Assembly: GCA_900208305.1 (NCBI GenBank)
Contig: OAPG01000014.1
Location: 310,001 to 374,000, forward strand
Length of the DNA: 64,000 nt
DNA from: Melanopsichium pennsylvanicum
Taxonomy: Eukaryota; Basidiomycota; Ustilaginomycetes; Ustilaginales
Direction: 5' to 3'
The translations under genes were made by a program, and so were the position numbers. The notes beneath the pieces are model-generated. The model did no database searches and was not told the DNA's origin. It saw only the letters and a program-made list of their open reading frames with translations. Of this stretch, positions 40,808-51,794 are shown one piece after another (positions within the stretch are counted from its first letter, which is position 1; every line of letters starts with the position of its first letter).

Positions 40808-42336
40808 CTACAACACAGTCTCGTTACTCTCGTACCTCCTATAAGTGTAACCCAAGAACGCCAGATCCTTACTGCCAACCCCGATATCCGCACCTTGAGG
40901 AGTCTCTGGAACATCCTGATAATCCTCTGTCGGGAAATAACTCGTATCGGTAATACTCTTCAACTGTGGAATAAAAGGGGCATCAATCTGCCTGATCGTA
41001 CCCCAATCTACACCCGCAAAGAAAGCATGATCCTTGATCTCGGTCTCACTATTCCTCCCCAGCCTATTCTCCGGTGCCGCAATCAGTCGTCGAATCATAT
41101 CCTCGGCCTCAGGCGAAAGGTGAATGTCATCCGGGAACTGCAACGTCTCCCTCCACGCCAAAATCTTGCGATACGTGTCGTGCGCATTCTCAGAACAGAA
41201 AGGCGGATATCCGCACAAGCACTCGAACATGATGGCTCCTAAACTCCACCAATCACACTCATTCCCATACCCCTGCTGCAAGAAGATCTCCGGTGCAATG
41301 TAGTCTGGCGTTCCAACGGTAGAATAGGCGAGCTTCCTTCGATTGGCTTTCCACGTAGCAATCGTGTCCTTGGAACTGAGAGTGAGATTGATTGAGTTAA
41401 CAGCCACAGAATTGCGTCCGGTCTGAGCGGGGTTCTGACCAGCGGTGCCTTCGAACAGACGCTGGTAGTAGGCCGAATCGTGTTGTTTGTGGAAACCAGT
41501 GGACAGACCAAAGTCGGACAGCTTGATGTGGCCCTTTGCGTCGATAAGAATGTTGTCCGGCTTGATGTCGCGGTGAATGAATCCAAGCTTGTGGATACCT
41601 TCGAGCGCGAGAACGCACTCGGCCATGTAGAAGCGTGTCACATCCTCCGAAAAGGTGTCGTACTTGATCAACATGGTCATCAAATCACCTCCTGGCAGGA
41701 ATTCCATGAGCAAGTACAGGTATGCGGTGTCTTGGAATGAGTAGTAGAGCTGCACCACCCAGGGCGAGTTGCTCTCTGCCAAAACATCACGTTCCGCACG
41801 CACGTGCGCCAACTGATCCTTTTTAAACATTTCGCTCTTGCGCAACGTCTTCATGGCATAAATCTTGCCCGTATCCGTCTTTTGCACCAAGCGCACTTCA
41901 CCAAAGGCACCTTTTCCAATCACCTTGACGGTGCGGAAGTCATCCAAGCCAAGTCGAGTTCTACGCAATCTTAAAAAATTGGACTCACGTCGACCGAGTT
42001 GTGCTAGTTGACGCGCTTTGCGCTCATCAGAAAGATGCAGTCCGTCAGGAGGGTTGGTGAGACGATCTTCGAGCTCGGCAGCACGCTTTATACGCTCAAC
42101 GGCCTGCTCTACATACACCTTGTAGAAATTTTCGAGCTTGAGCTTGGCACCTGTGGCAGCTTCGATGGTGGACTTTTGCATGCCATTGGTGGAGCGTTCA
42201 AAGTAGACATAGTCGGCGGGTTTCTCGTTGTTAGGATTTGGGGAAGTGGAACCGCCTGCTTGCGTGTATTGCTGTTGCTGCTGTTGATGCTGCTGCTGGT
42301 GTTGTTGTTGTTGCTGTTGCGCCTGTTGCTGATAAT

Positions 42337-42385
<49 letters not shown>

Positions 42386-43052
42386 AGAGTAGGTTTGTGC
42401 TTGGCCGTACTGTGGACTTCTAGGGGCTGCATTCAAAGGGCGAGCGGATGGGGAGGGTGAACGATTGATAGGGGAGCCACTGGGAGGACCACGTTGTGGG
42501 TAGCCAGGCTGAAGCCCTTGTTGTTGAGAAGCAGCGATCTGCTGCTGCTGGAGCTGAGCGGCTTGCGACATGGCGGGATGTTGGAGCTGTGATGGAGGGC
42601 CTTGAGCCTGTGCAGCAATGGCAGCCTGATGAATCTGTGCCTGCAGATGAGCAGGGGTCTGAAAAGAAGCCTGCTGTGCGTAGGCTGTGATGATGAGGTG
42701 CAAAATTGAACGTGGACGTGTAAGAAGACAATCAAACCAGGAACACTTTCATCGAGCATTGAGCGGGGTGGGAAAGGACGAAGGAAAAGAGACACAGAGA
42801 GAGAGAGAGGCAGAGGGAGAGAGAAGTGGTAAAGATCTTACCTTGAGATTGGGCAAAGCCACCCTGGCCCGCGGCGCTGAAGCCGTACGCTACAGGACCC
42901 TGATTGTTTGGGATGTTCATGTTGTAGCCTATAGGAGCAGCGTACTGTGCACCGTAGGCTAGCTGGTTGGTGGGCTGCTGGACTTGAGGCAGCGCACGGG
43001 CCTGGGGGAGAGGCGATTGACCCGAATGGGGCGCGCCGTTTCTGTAAGCCAT
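40808..43052 (-). CDS. ukc1: NDR/LATS-family protein kinase, Ukc1/Cbk1-like, two exons
   Basis: This AGC kinase of the morphogenesis (RAM) network controls polarity and cell separation together with a Mob2 partner. Exons are 42842-43052 and 40808-42684. The 157-nt intron has a GTAAGA donor and an ACAG acceptor, and the join gives [12 protein letters not shown] in frame, 695 residues. The N-terminal 270 residues are Gln-rich with a long polyQ/His stretch. The Mob-binding region ([20 protein letters not shown]) follows, then the kinase: [27 protein letters not shown], an NDR-type insert, and [12 protein letters not shown] with the activation-loop Ser. The hydrophobic motif is [10 protein letters not shown]. 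No ATG lies upstream of 43052 before a TGA in the same frame. Ukc1 is the Ustilago maydis homologue. Confidence 0.92.
42341..42385. repeat. CAG/CTG trinucleotide run coding for polyglutamine
   Basis: About 14 uninterrupted CTG units on the plus strand, read as CAG on the coding minus strand, inside the Gln-rich part of the kinase gene. Further mixed CAA/CAG units lie at about 42268-42340. Expansion or contraction keeps frame. Confidence 0.9.
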
Positions 43053-44571
43053 GCTGATGGTGGTGCAGCACACTCAAGTGGGCTTGGATGTGTCAGCAAA
43101 TGGTGGGTCGTATCGGGCGAGCACAGTAGGGGCTGAAGCGTCTGTTCTCGACACGAGCTGGAGGAATGCCGACAGATCCAGACAACGAAGGCTCCGACGG
43201 AACTGTGGAAGTTTTTTTTTTTCGAAAGGAGCGGACCAGGAACCGGAGAGTGTGTGGCTGCCCAGTAGGTTGTGAGATGAAGATGTTGAGAAAGAAAGGG
43301 TGCAAATTGAGCTTGGGATTTGACGAGCTGAGGCTGTGTCCAAGCTTGTCGGTTGTGTGATGTTGAATGTGGAATGAAGTAGGTGTGATGGTGGAAGTCA
43401 ATAACGCAAATTGGCATGTACTGGTCGTCTGCAACCCACGCCGAGCCATCTGCCAAGGGGACAGAGCGTGATTGACAGTCAAGACTGTGAGGCGCGCACG
43501 TTGAATCTACCGCCTAACTGATCGTGTTAGCTGGCAATAAGTGAGATAGCCAGCACAGCACAGCACAGCACGATACGCTCTCTTCCTCATCGAAATAATT
43601 CACCTCCTATGTCTCAGACCAACACTTTTCTCTTTAAAGACTCCCAGAGAGCACCTTTTTTTGGCGTTCTCACCTTTGGCTGGCGAGAACTGAAAAAAAA
43701 AATTAAAATAAAAACCGCGCCTCTCGTTCGCACAGACCTGAGGTAGGCGTGGGAAAGGTGATACAGTCGATCGGACTTGATCCCGATTGCTTTTCGGGAT
43801 GAGCTCCGATCAGAGCAACAAAGGCAAGGGTCCCCTTTGTCTTTCCTTACTTGACAGGTGCCCACTCGCAGCTTCCATTGTCCTCGAATTTGCACCACAC
43901 AAAGGCTTTGGTGATGCATACAAAGTGATCCGCTTCTGCTAGGAATTGGGGCAAATTTACTTGTTTGATCCGAAGCCTTGTCAAGGTCAAATGAGCAGCA
44001 CGTCGACGCTGCATGCGTTAACATACTGTGTAAGGCTTTCTCGTCAGCAAGCAAAGCGAAACCAGACAATGCCAAATGTGGGTCGAGCTAACAAAGAGCC
44101 CCTGTATATGAAGTCAGCTGGGCCTATCGAAACAGAACCTTTTTTGTCCCTTTTCTCTCAGCTGCTTATACCATACGGTACGACTTGATCGGAGGCATGA
44201 CGCTCTGATGACTGTTGCATTGAGTTTTGCATCACTTTGATGTTTTCAACGCTCCCAATCGGAGTTCCTATATTCGACTTCGGAATCGAAACACAAAGGG
44301 AGGTGAACAAAGCAATCGCGCAAAATGCAAGCTTCATCGGACGTTCACCGTAGATTGTCTTCCAAAGCATAGAGACTAATGGAGGAACTCGGTCCGATCG
44401 ATGCTCGACCCGCACTTTGTCTCGACTACGTTGGCGGGCCATCATGAGTTGCGTGGGACAGGAACAGAGACTCAGGCCTTGACGTAGCACGACCCAGGAG
44501 GCTGATGCAGCTGTTGCCAAATGAAAGACAAAGGGCTTAGCAGCTCATTCGACCCAACAACGCCCTGCTTT

Positions 44572-44612
<41 letters not shown>

Positions 44613-44905
44613 TGTGTTGGCTGTACATTAGGATTGAATCTCATGTACCTACCAACGAACTATTGACAGCACTTGTGCCACATCACCTGACTACTCTCGG
44701 AAACTCCGACCCTCTCTTGGCCTCCGCCATTCCCAACACTCAAAGGCAACAGATTCGATGCTCCCAGCGACTATCCCCTGCTCCCTCAACAGACCTGTTC
44801 AGCTCCGTCCTCTTGCAAACACCAAACTCGTTCCGTCACCCTACGCCACATTTGTAGCGAGGGCCAACAGTGACTAAAAGCGGCACAGCTGTCGACTAGG
44901 CCAGA
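43053..44905. promoter_or_regulatory. 1.85-kb spacer between divergent kinase and BTB genes
   Basis: It has a poly-T tract (about 43210-43221), ACAGC repeats at about 43552-43571, a CT microsatellite (44574-44608) and a C/T-rich leader before the ATG at 44906. A 153-codon minus-strand frame (43614-44075) has no domain. No tRNA is found. Confidence 0.5.
44574..44608. repeat. CT/TC microsatellite
   Basis: About 17 TC dinucleotides in the leader region of the BTB gene. Confidence 0.95.
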
Positions 44906-47392
44906 ATGTCTTCTCGCTTCTCTTCCATGTCGTCGACTGGCGGCAAGTCATTTCAGCCACCAAAGCCGACTTTCAATTCGCCCAAGTTGGTCCGAGATTC
45001 AACGCTTGCTCCTTCGCCCCTCGCCACTCAGACCCAGTCGGACATTCCCAAGGTAGCCCATCCTTTCGCTAATTCCAGCTATGGCGCATCAAGGCGAGCT
45101 CCGACAGAACCAGCGTCATATGGTCAGCAGCATACCACATTCCCCGACAGCTCGGCTCAATCCTATACGGTCATATCATCGTCCGAATTTGGCAGCATCC
45201 GCAACCAAGTTGGAAACGCTTCCTTGATGCAGGGCAGCATCTCTGCGCCCCTCTCTGGTTCACTGGCCACGCATGATCCCGGATCAGACTTCAGCGGACG
45301 ACAGAGGAGTAGCACTCTGGGCTCGCGACACGTAGCCTTTTCTGGTCTCGCTCCTCTTCCAGTCGATCTTTTGCCGTCACCAGACCGCATGAAGAGTGCA
45401 TTCGATGATGATTCCGAGGACGAGGAAAAGCTCGACATTGCTTTCCGATCCGTACCTCAAAGGGCACGTATCGCTGCCATTGGCACCGCGAGTCGTCTCT
45501 TCAAGGGCAAACGCCACGAGCGGACCTCTTCCACAAGCCTCGCCTCTAACTCTAACCCTCAAGTGCTCCCAACTCGGCTTCAAATTGAGAAGCGCGACAA
45601 TCAGCTACCTCGTCCCTCCACTAGCGATGGTATGAGTCCGGCCCCACGTCAAGCCGTTTTTGGCCATCGGCCTTCGCCTTCCGAGCTCAGCTTCGGTTCA
45701 AGGTCCCACAAAACTCGTAGTGTATCCTCTGCAGATAGAGAATTGATACTAGGTCTCAAAGGCGGCGGGGGCGTGAAGCACTACCGCCCCAAAGTGATGG
45801 ACAAGATGAAGCTCCTTCCACAGACAGCTGAGCATAGTAGAGATTCTTTTCGTGACCATGCACAGCCTTCTGGTACGCAAGTAGCCTCATGTGCGGAAGG
45901 TAACGCACATACGAGGGATCCTCCTCCCTATTCTGCCGACGACAAGAGCATCAGTCGAACAGAGAGCTTACGAAAGTCGCAATCTTTGTCGACTCTCCGT
46001 TTTGATCCCAGTCGCAGACCCAGACAGCCCTCGCTTGTACCAGAAGTCGATCAAGAAAGCGCAACGCGCCGAGATTATGCTGATCGGAGCGCATGGGAGG
46101 CCATGTTGATGGAACCTTCAGGTACAGTCAGTGATCATAGCAGCATTTCCAGTCAGGGTTGCGCGGTCAGGGCAGAGGGGATCTCTGACTCTCCGCCCTT
46201 GCGCCCTCCGAAAAGTCAACGCTTGCCGCCGCAAAAGCCTCCGCCGCAGTGTCGCCTTCCCCTACCTCCATCACCCGGCGAGTCCGGACCTCAGCAGTCT
46301 TCTGCTGGACCATCAAACTTATCTGAGGCAGAGACGTCGTCGGCATCGACTGGCAATGCCACTTGCAGTCGTTCGGCGGAACACAGTCAAGCTGTGACAG
46401 ACACTTTACCACACCCTGCTGCAGGAACACCTCGAGACTCTTGGCCATCCTTACTAAAGCTCACTTCATCCGGCATGCCTCAGCCACAGAGCCTTGATAC
46501 CTCGCAGGACTTGTCCAGATCCCAGGTGGCGCTCGACGTTGGCGGGAACAAATTCGTCACCCTTATCTCTACCCTTCAAGGTGCACCCGGCGACTGTCCC
46601 CGCCTCCTCCAACTTTTGACCTCCACTACAGAAATCGAGTCGCCTCTCAATCATGGTACAAATTTGACTAGGCAAAAGCGAGTCGGCGCGACAAGGCAAA
46701 ACCACGATTGCAGCGACTCGGACCATAGCAGCGAGAACTCGCAATCGCGCGAGTACACCTCTGCGGACGAGGCGCAAATGAACAGAATCTGCAACTCGGC
46801 CTTGATTTCTCAATCGAGTAGCTCTCTCTCTATAGCAGCGTCTGGACCAGTCTCCCACACAGAATCGACTACATCGACGAGGAGGACCAGCGACATGTCT
46901 AATTCTTCATCATCCTGGTCCAGATGCAACGTTGGAAACGAGACAATGCCAAGCGACGTACTCGACACTGTCAAAGTTGACGACGCGGTTCCATCAGCAG
47001 ACTACAATATCGCACTTCCCTCCTCTCGGCTTTGCTCTCCGCAATGTCCGCCTCATCCCTTTCCGGCGAATCCAGAACCCATCGATCTCACTCACGAAAC
47101 CACAAGGTCGATCTTCCTAGACCGCAATGCTAGCTTGTACAGTGACCTGCTCGACATTCTCCGCACCGGAAAATTGCCATTTCGTCTCAAAGCAGCCTCC
47201 ATCATCCCTTTGCCTCCTCATCCTTACCCTCAAAACCAGTCTGGATGCAGCTCCAAAGGCGAATGCATAATCGCATTGCGGATGCAGCTCAGGTGTAGGT
47301 TACACGAACTGCGTGATGAGGCCGAGTGGCTGGGTTACTTTACATCCATTGTCACACTATGTGATCAAGAAATTGATCAAATCTCACTTTGA
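44906..47392 (+). CDS. BTB/POZ (KCTD-type) protein with an interrupted BTB domain
   Basis: A single-exon gene of 828 residues. The first 530 residues are Ser/Pro-rich and disordered. A KCTD/T1-type BTB start is clear at about 541-570 (VALDVGGNKFVTLISTLQG, then CPRLLQLL). The usual continuation (IFLDRNASLYSDLLDILRTG, from residue 736) comes only after about 160 Ser/Thr/Asp-rich residues. The end (RLHELRDEAEWLGY) is the typical helical close of such domains. KCTD-type BTB domains self-associate and often act as Cullin-3 adaptors; nothing here shows a specific partner. The insert could be a loop in a folded domain. It has no splice signals I would trust as an intron, and its frame is open throughout. 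Confidence 0.75.
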   Translation: MSSRFSSMSSTGGKSFQPPKPTFNSPKLVRDSTLAPSPLATQTQSDIPKVAHPFANSSYGASRRAPTEPASYGQQHTTFPDSSAQSYTVISSSEFGSIRNQVGNASLMQGSISAPLSGSLATHDPGSDFSGRQRSSTLGSRHVAFSGLAPLPVDLLPSPDRMKSAFDDDSEDEEKLDIAFRSVPQRARIAAIGTASRLFKGKRHERTSSTSLASNSNPQVLPTRLQIEKRDNQLPRPSTSDGMSPAPRQAVFGHRPSPSELSFGSRSHKTRSVSSADRELILGLKGGGGVKHYRPKVMDKMKLLPQTAEHSRDSFRDHAQPSGTQVASCAEGNAHTRDPPPYSADDKSISRTESLRKSQSLSTLRFDPSRRPRQPSLVPEVDQESATRRDYADRSAWEAMLMEPSGTVSDHSSISSQGCAVRAEGISDSPPLRPPKSQRLPPQKPPPQCRLPLPPSPGESGPQQSSAGPSNLSEAETSSASTGNATCSRSAEHSQAVTDTLPHPAAGTPRDSWPSLLKLTSSGMPQPQSLDTSQDLSRSQVALDVGGNKFVTLISTLQGAPGDCPRLLQLLTSTTEIESPLNHGTNLTRQKRVGATRQNHDCSDSDHSSENSQSREYTSADEAQMNRICNSALISQSSSSLSIAASGPVSHTESTTSTRRTSDMSNSSSSWSRCNVGNETMPSDVLDTVKVDDAVPSADYNIALPSSRLCSPQCPPHPFPANPEPIDLTHETTRSIFLDRNASLYSDLLDILRTGKLPFRLKAASIIPLPPHPYPQNQSGCSSKGECIIALRMQLRCRLHELRDEAEWLGYFTSIVTLCDQEIDQISL

Positions 47393-47476
47393 AATTTGAT
47401 GGCGAGATTGAATCGAGTTACTCGATATCACGTTACATGTCATAATTGTATACTTGTGTTGTAGAGTACAAGAGTG

Positions 47477-47528
<52 letters not shown>

Positions 47529-47630
47529 GTACAAAATTTCGCTCGTTCTTTCAAAATGTCGGTACATGTGAAACGAATGGATTACACGTAACTTTCTGTA
47601 TAAAGCAGGAAGGAAGGAAGAGGGTGAAAT
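47393..47630. repeat. Convergent spacer with a GT microsatellite
   Basis: A run of about 22 GT units fills 47481-47524, between the BTB gene and the Mad1 gene. Nothing else is seen. Confidence 0.9.
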
Positions 47631-50372
47631 CTATCCATCCTCTTCGTCTTGACCTTCTCCATCGAATTTGGCTCTGCGTACAGCCATTGTACATCCTTCG
47701 TACAACTCCAAATTCAACGCTGCCAAGAAACATGGAACACTCTGTCTAATCCCATTAGGATCCAACCAATACTCTTTCAAAGCTTTGAGATCGACCAAGC
47801 CTGGGAATTTGACTGCTTCACCCATCAGTCTCATTCTACCCACATTGCCACCTTCCGATTCGAACACCAGCGATGTACTGTTGGCCGATCTGTTGAAGGT
47901 CGAAGTGAGCTTCACTTTACCATTCTCCAAGAATTTGACCTTATAACCGAAAAGCGATTGGATGGCTTCTCTAAACTCGTTTGCTTTTGCTGAAAATACC
48001 TGTTTCAATCGAAGCATGGCCTTCTCCTTTGCTGCGATCGACATGTTCAAACCTTCAATATCCCTCTTTAGGTTCTCCACCACCGATTGAGGTACCAACG
48101 CCTGTTGAGCTCCCATCGTATTCGAACTAGCTTCAGCCACAGATGCGGTGGCAGAGGTGGTGGAGACGAGTGTGGACAGTTCTTTTACCCTAGCAAGCAA
48201 TCCTTGATTCTCGACCTTCAAAGCATCCAAAGTGTTCTTGCGCAGATCAAGATCCATCGAAACCGGATTCTGCGCAAGCACCAAGCATCGTTGACGTTCC
48301 TGGTCAAACTCTCCCCTCCCCACCCGAAGCCACAAACTCTCGTTCTCCGAGCCCAACATTTCCAAATCCCTTTGCAGCTGACCCAGACTCGCCGTTTGAT
48401 CAGAGAGCTTAGTTTCAAGACTCGCTTTTTCGGACGCAAGCGCATCGAGTCGAGTCTGGAGATCCTGATCATCAAAATCTGTTGGATCGGATTTGGACTC
48501 TTTCTCCGCTAAAGCTCGAGAAACCGTCTCGAGTTCTTCAACAAGTCTCGAGTATTCTGACTGTGCCTTTTCCAACTCGCCCTCTAGCAATTGGATGCGT
48601 TGAGCATGAGCATTTGAATAGCTCGAGTTGTCGTGATTCTTTTCCTCTTGCTCATAGCTCTCCAACATGGCCTTAAGCCTCGTCACCTCGTCTTGCAATC
48701 TTGACTCGGTCTTTTGAGCCCTAGCGACCTGGGTCTGAAGATCAACCAGCTGCTGTAGAGTCTTTCTCTGTTTGGAATCGACATCCTTGGACTCGTCTTC
48801 AAGGGTAGCGTTGCGCGTGCGGAGCTTTTCAAGCGAGGCTTGCAGAGCTTTGCACCGCGCTTCCAGACCGGCAGAAGTGCCTTGGAGAGTCGAGAGGTAT
48901 TTTGGCAGGGTGTTGCGGTCGACGACTTGAGGAGCAGAGATGTTGGGAATAGGAGCATCGATGTTTGCAGCAGCGGCAAAAGCAGCTTCGACATGGGTCG
49001 CCAATCCTGTTCGTAGCAGCTGTTCCCAGCCACTTTCGTTTTCTTTCAATTCAACTACTTCAGCTTCCTTGGCCGCGAGCTCGTCCCTGATCGCATCCAT
49101 ACCTCTTAGCTTGGCCTCGAGCGCCCGTTTTTCCTCCTTCAATAGCTCCACATTGGCACCCCTCTCAGTCAGTCTGCCATTCTCTGCAACCAAGTGCGCA
49201 TGCTCAGCCTCGAGTTTGCGCAGATGACAAGTTTGACGAGCCAGCTCGTTTGCAATCTTCTTGCCTTCCTCGCCTCCCCCCAGTCTGGCTTCAGAAACTT
49301 CTGCTAGGCGCATCCTCTGCTCGTCTTCTAGCGCATTTTGCAGGTCTTCCAACTCAGCTCGGTTGGCTCCGACTTCATCTTGCAGACTGTTTGCTTTCGC
49401 CTGTGCTGCAGCTGCTTCGGCTTTGCTCTTGGCCCAGTCGGATTCCAAAGTGGTCACTTTTGCTCGAAGCTCCGAGAGTTGCGCGCTCGAAGTCGATTGC
49501 AGTTCGTCCATCTTGTTTGTCAGGTCCGAGTTCTGGCTCCTGAGACGAACCAGCTCATCTTGGAGAGATGCACGCTTGGTATCCCACTCGGTCTCCTTTG
49601 AGCGCACACCTTCTTGCACCCTGTCCCATTCGTCTAGCAGCTCAACTCTCTGACGGTTAAACCTGTCCAATTCCTTGCATTTTGCCTCGTATTCTTGTTC
49701 GAGCTTCTTGTACTTCCTGGACTCAGACAGGAGTTGCTGATCGTAGTGCGTGCGCAAAACAGCAATTTCGTACGCGGGGCTCTCGGGACGCGGGGTGGTG
49801 GAAGACGGATGAGGTGGAAGGGCTGAGGGGAGGATGAGTGGTGTTGTTCCGTCCATGCTGAGCTTTCTGAGATGGGGTCTCTTGGAGAAGGACATGCTTG
49901 AAATACTCTCGTCACCGATACCTGCGGCGGACACGGTCCTTTTATGATTGGCGAGACCAAGCGATGTGTCGAGAAGAAGAGAGGCGGAGGAGATGTCATC
50001 AGAGCCCAAAAGGTTTGCGCTTGTGTTAGGGTCAAGCGGACGCGCCGAAAGGGTGCTTATGCGGCTAGCAAGCCCAGAGTAAGTGCGAGTGGATGGTGCT
50101 GCGGATGCGGGAGCCTGACGGAGAAGTGAAGAGGAGGGTGCAGAAATGGTTGGGCCCATAGAGGAGCGATTGGACGCGGCTGAAGAGGGGCGGTTGTACG
50201 CGCCCATTGGACCGGATGCTGCGCGATGACCAGGAGCTGTGGCGGCGCGGGATGCTGATCGAAGTATGGATGATTCTGCACCGTTAGATGTAGTTGCAGA
50301 GCCGGGACGAGGGATGCCTGAGCGCATCTGGGGAATGCCTGAGCCCGCGTGAGAATTGCGACGATCTTGCAT
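47631..50372 (-). CDS. MAD1: Spindle assembly checkpoint protein Mad1
   Basis: Mad1 recruits Mad2 to unattached kinetochores and converts it to its closed form. I use the ATG at 50372 (MQDRRNSHAGSGIPQ), giving 913 residues; a frame to 50495 is also open. The N-terminal 170 residues are disordered. A long coiled coil follows from about 190 to 690. A Mad2-interaction motif is visible at about 694-704 (RCLVLAQNPVS), the RLK motif that binds Bub1 at 788-790 (MLRLKQVFS), and the RWD-like C-terminal domain (FGYKVKFLENGKVKLTSTF, VPCFLAALNLELYEGCT). All functional elements are present. The gene is divergent with the RRM-like gene. Confidence 0.93.
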   Translation of the reverse strand: MQDRRNSHAGSGIPQMRSGIPRPGSATTSNGAESSILRSASRAATAPGHRAASGPMGAYNRPSSAASNRSSMGPTISAPSSSLLRQAPASAAPSTRTYSGLASRISTLSARPLDPNTSANLLGSDDISSASLLLDTSLGLANHKRTVSAAGIGDESISSMSFSKRPHLRKLSMDGTTPLILPSALPPHPSSTTPRPESPAYEIAVLRTHYDQQLLSESRKYKKLEQEYEAKCKELDRFNRQRVELLDEWDRVQEGVRSKETEWDTKRASLQDELVRLRSQNSDLTNKMDELQSTSSAQLSELRAKVTTLESDWAKSKAEAAAAQAKANSLQDEVGANRAELEDLQNALEDEQRMRLAEVSEARLGGGEEGKKIANELARQTCHLRKLEAEHAHLVAENGRLTERGANVELLKEEKRALEAKLRGMDAIRDELAAKEAEVVELKENESGWEQLLRTGLATHVEAAFAAAANIDAPIPNISAPQVVDRNTLPKYLSTLQGTSAGLEARCKALQASLEKLRTRNATLEDESKDVDSKQRKTLQQLVDLQTQVARAQKTESRLQDEVTRLKAMLESYEQEEKNHDNSSYSNAHAQRIQLLEGELEKAQSEYSRLVEELETVSRALAEKESKSDPTDFDDQDLQTRLDALASEKASLETKLSDQTASLGQLQRDLEMLGSENESLWLRVGRGEFDQERQRCLVLAQNPVSMDLDLRKNTLDALKVENQGLLARVKELSTLVSTTSATASVAEASSNTMGAQQALVPQSVVENLKRDIEGLNMSIAAKEKAMLRLKQVFSAKANEFREAIQSLFGYKVKFLENGKVKLTSTFNRSANSTSLVFESEGGNVGRMRLMGEAVKFPGLVDLKALKEYWLDPNGIRQSVPCFLAALNLELYEGCTMAVRRAKFDGEGQDEEDG

Positions 50373-50852
50373 GGTGACGACCAGTGGATTGAATGCGCTC
50401 AAATCGAAAATTGAAAGGTGATTTGTGTGTACTTGAATTGATAGGTGGGCTTGTTTTGGTAAAACAAGCGGATGATGATGACGATCAGAACGCAATCATG
50501 GGAGCAAGCCAAATGGATGTGTGGGATGGGAAGGAAAGTGTTGTTCTTAGGTTTCCCGAGTTTGTGGGTGTTTTGATGCATCATTTGGCACACAGTGCAT
50601 AAATCGGTCAAATCGGGAGTAGCTACATCGATAAAACGAGATGTGATGAGATTTAGGCGAGTGTGACTGCTGTACTCGAAATTTCGACCAAAAGCGGTGC
50701 TGAGCAATGCTGCTGAACGCGACTCAGCCAAACTCATTTTTGTGGCCTAAGCATCCATCCTCACACACTTGTTTATCGGCACCTTTTAATTCTTCTTCCA
50801 TCATCCACCATCTCGAGCCTCCGTCGAGCCTCTCGACTCAAAACTCACCGCC
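50373..50852. promoter_or_regulatory. Divergent promoter, Mad1 and RRM-like gene
   Basis: 480 bases between divergent start codons. The right part is C/T-rich up to the CCGCCATGG start context at 50853. No known site is recognised. Confidence 0.45.
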
Positions 50853-51794
50853 ATGGTGCTACTCAGGGCGGCGCCTACCACATCACGCTTTGGTTTTCTG
50901 TCATCTCTGCTCGAGCGTGCTTCCTCTCCAACCGCATTCGCTTCTACATCGCGCCTCACAATAGCCTCAGCACCCACAATACCCCAAACACAGCGCCGCC
51001 ATGTCGCACAAGGATATCAAATACCGAAACACTATATCCCTACCCCCGAAGAGCAACATTTGTCCGTTGGTGACATTCGCAGAAATCATCTGCGCCAAAA
51101 GGATGTTTTGCTTTCCGGTCTCCCTACCACCGCCACACCCACCGACATTCGTGCCCTAGCTCGCGAGCCCAGCACAGCAAACGACATCGGACGGATCGAG
51201 TATGTCTATACAAGAACATTCCGACCTTCCGGTAAAGCCCTGGTCTCATTCAGCAGCAATACCACAGCAGCTCGATTCGAGGCGGCTGCACATGGTAGGA
51301 TCCTAGGAGGTAGAATGCTCAACGCACAACTTAAGTCCACAGACGCGCGCCAGAGATTCTTCCAACATTTGTACGGCAACTGGCCTTCCCACTATCAGCT
51401 CCCATTCGATCTCATCGATTACGAGACTGGCAAGCTCGTCCTCCTCCAGAACATTCCTCAAGACACCTTCGAAGCACGTCTCGAGGAAAGATTAGCCACC
51501 CGATACGATCTCAGACCTCAAGATCGATGGAGGGGCAAGCGTTCCAGTTATGCCGCATATAACATCGATAAAACCGGTCACGGCGGCAGTCATGATGTCG
51601 TTCTAGGCGGAGTGTACAAGCTCCAAAAGACTCATCATGACGCCACCACAGCAAGCTTCATCGTCAGGTGCCAGACACAGGGCGAAGCCATGAGGTTGGT
51701 TAGAAGATGGAACAACACTTTCTTTGCTCCCGCTACTTTCGACATCCAAGATACCGCCGGAAGATATCGGATCAGCGCACACATTCTTTACTGA
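50853..51794 (+). CDS. RRM-like protein, probably mitochondrial
   Basis: A 313-residue single-exon gene with a strong start context. The N-terminal 50 residues have Arg, Ser and Ala, almost no acidic residues and QRRHVAQGY, as expected of a mitochondrial presequence. Residues about 83-160 look like an RNA recognition motif (KDVLLSGLPTTATPTDIRAL, GKALVSFSSNTTAARF, GGRMLNAQL). The C-terminal half has a second possible fold (ASFIVRCQTQGEAMRLVRRW). I do not recognise the orthologue. It could be a mitochondrial RNA-processing or ribosome-associated factor; only the RRM-like pattern and the presequence are visible. Confidence 0.6.
   Translation: MVLLRAAPTTSRFGFLSSLLERASSPTAFASTSRLTIASAPTIPQTQRRHVAQGYQIPKHYIPTPEEQHLSVGDIRRNHLRQKDVLLSGLPTTATPTDIRALAREPSTANDIGRIEYVYTRTFRPSGKALVSFSSNTTAARFEAAAHGRILGGRMLNAQLKSTDARQRFFQHLYGNWPSHYQLPFDLIDYETGKLVLLQNIPQDTFEARLEERLATRYDLRPQDRWRGKRSSYAAYNIDKTGHGGSHDVVLGGVYKLQKTHHDATTASFIVRCQTQGEAMRLVRRWNNTFFAPATFDIQDTAGRYRISAHILY

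Noticed and set aside
42008..42460. 150-codon plus-strand frame with a long Leu run
   Set aside because: It is the reverse complement of the polyglutamine part of the kinase gene; the Leu run comes from CTG repeats.
43614..44075. 153-codon minus-strand frame upstream of the BTB gene
   Set aside because: No domain, mixed composition, and it runs through poly-A/T sequence; there is no support for a gene.
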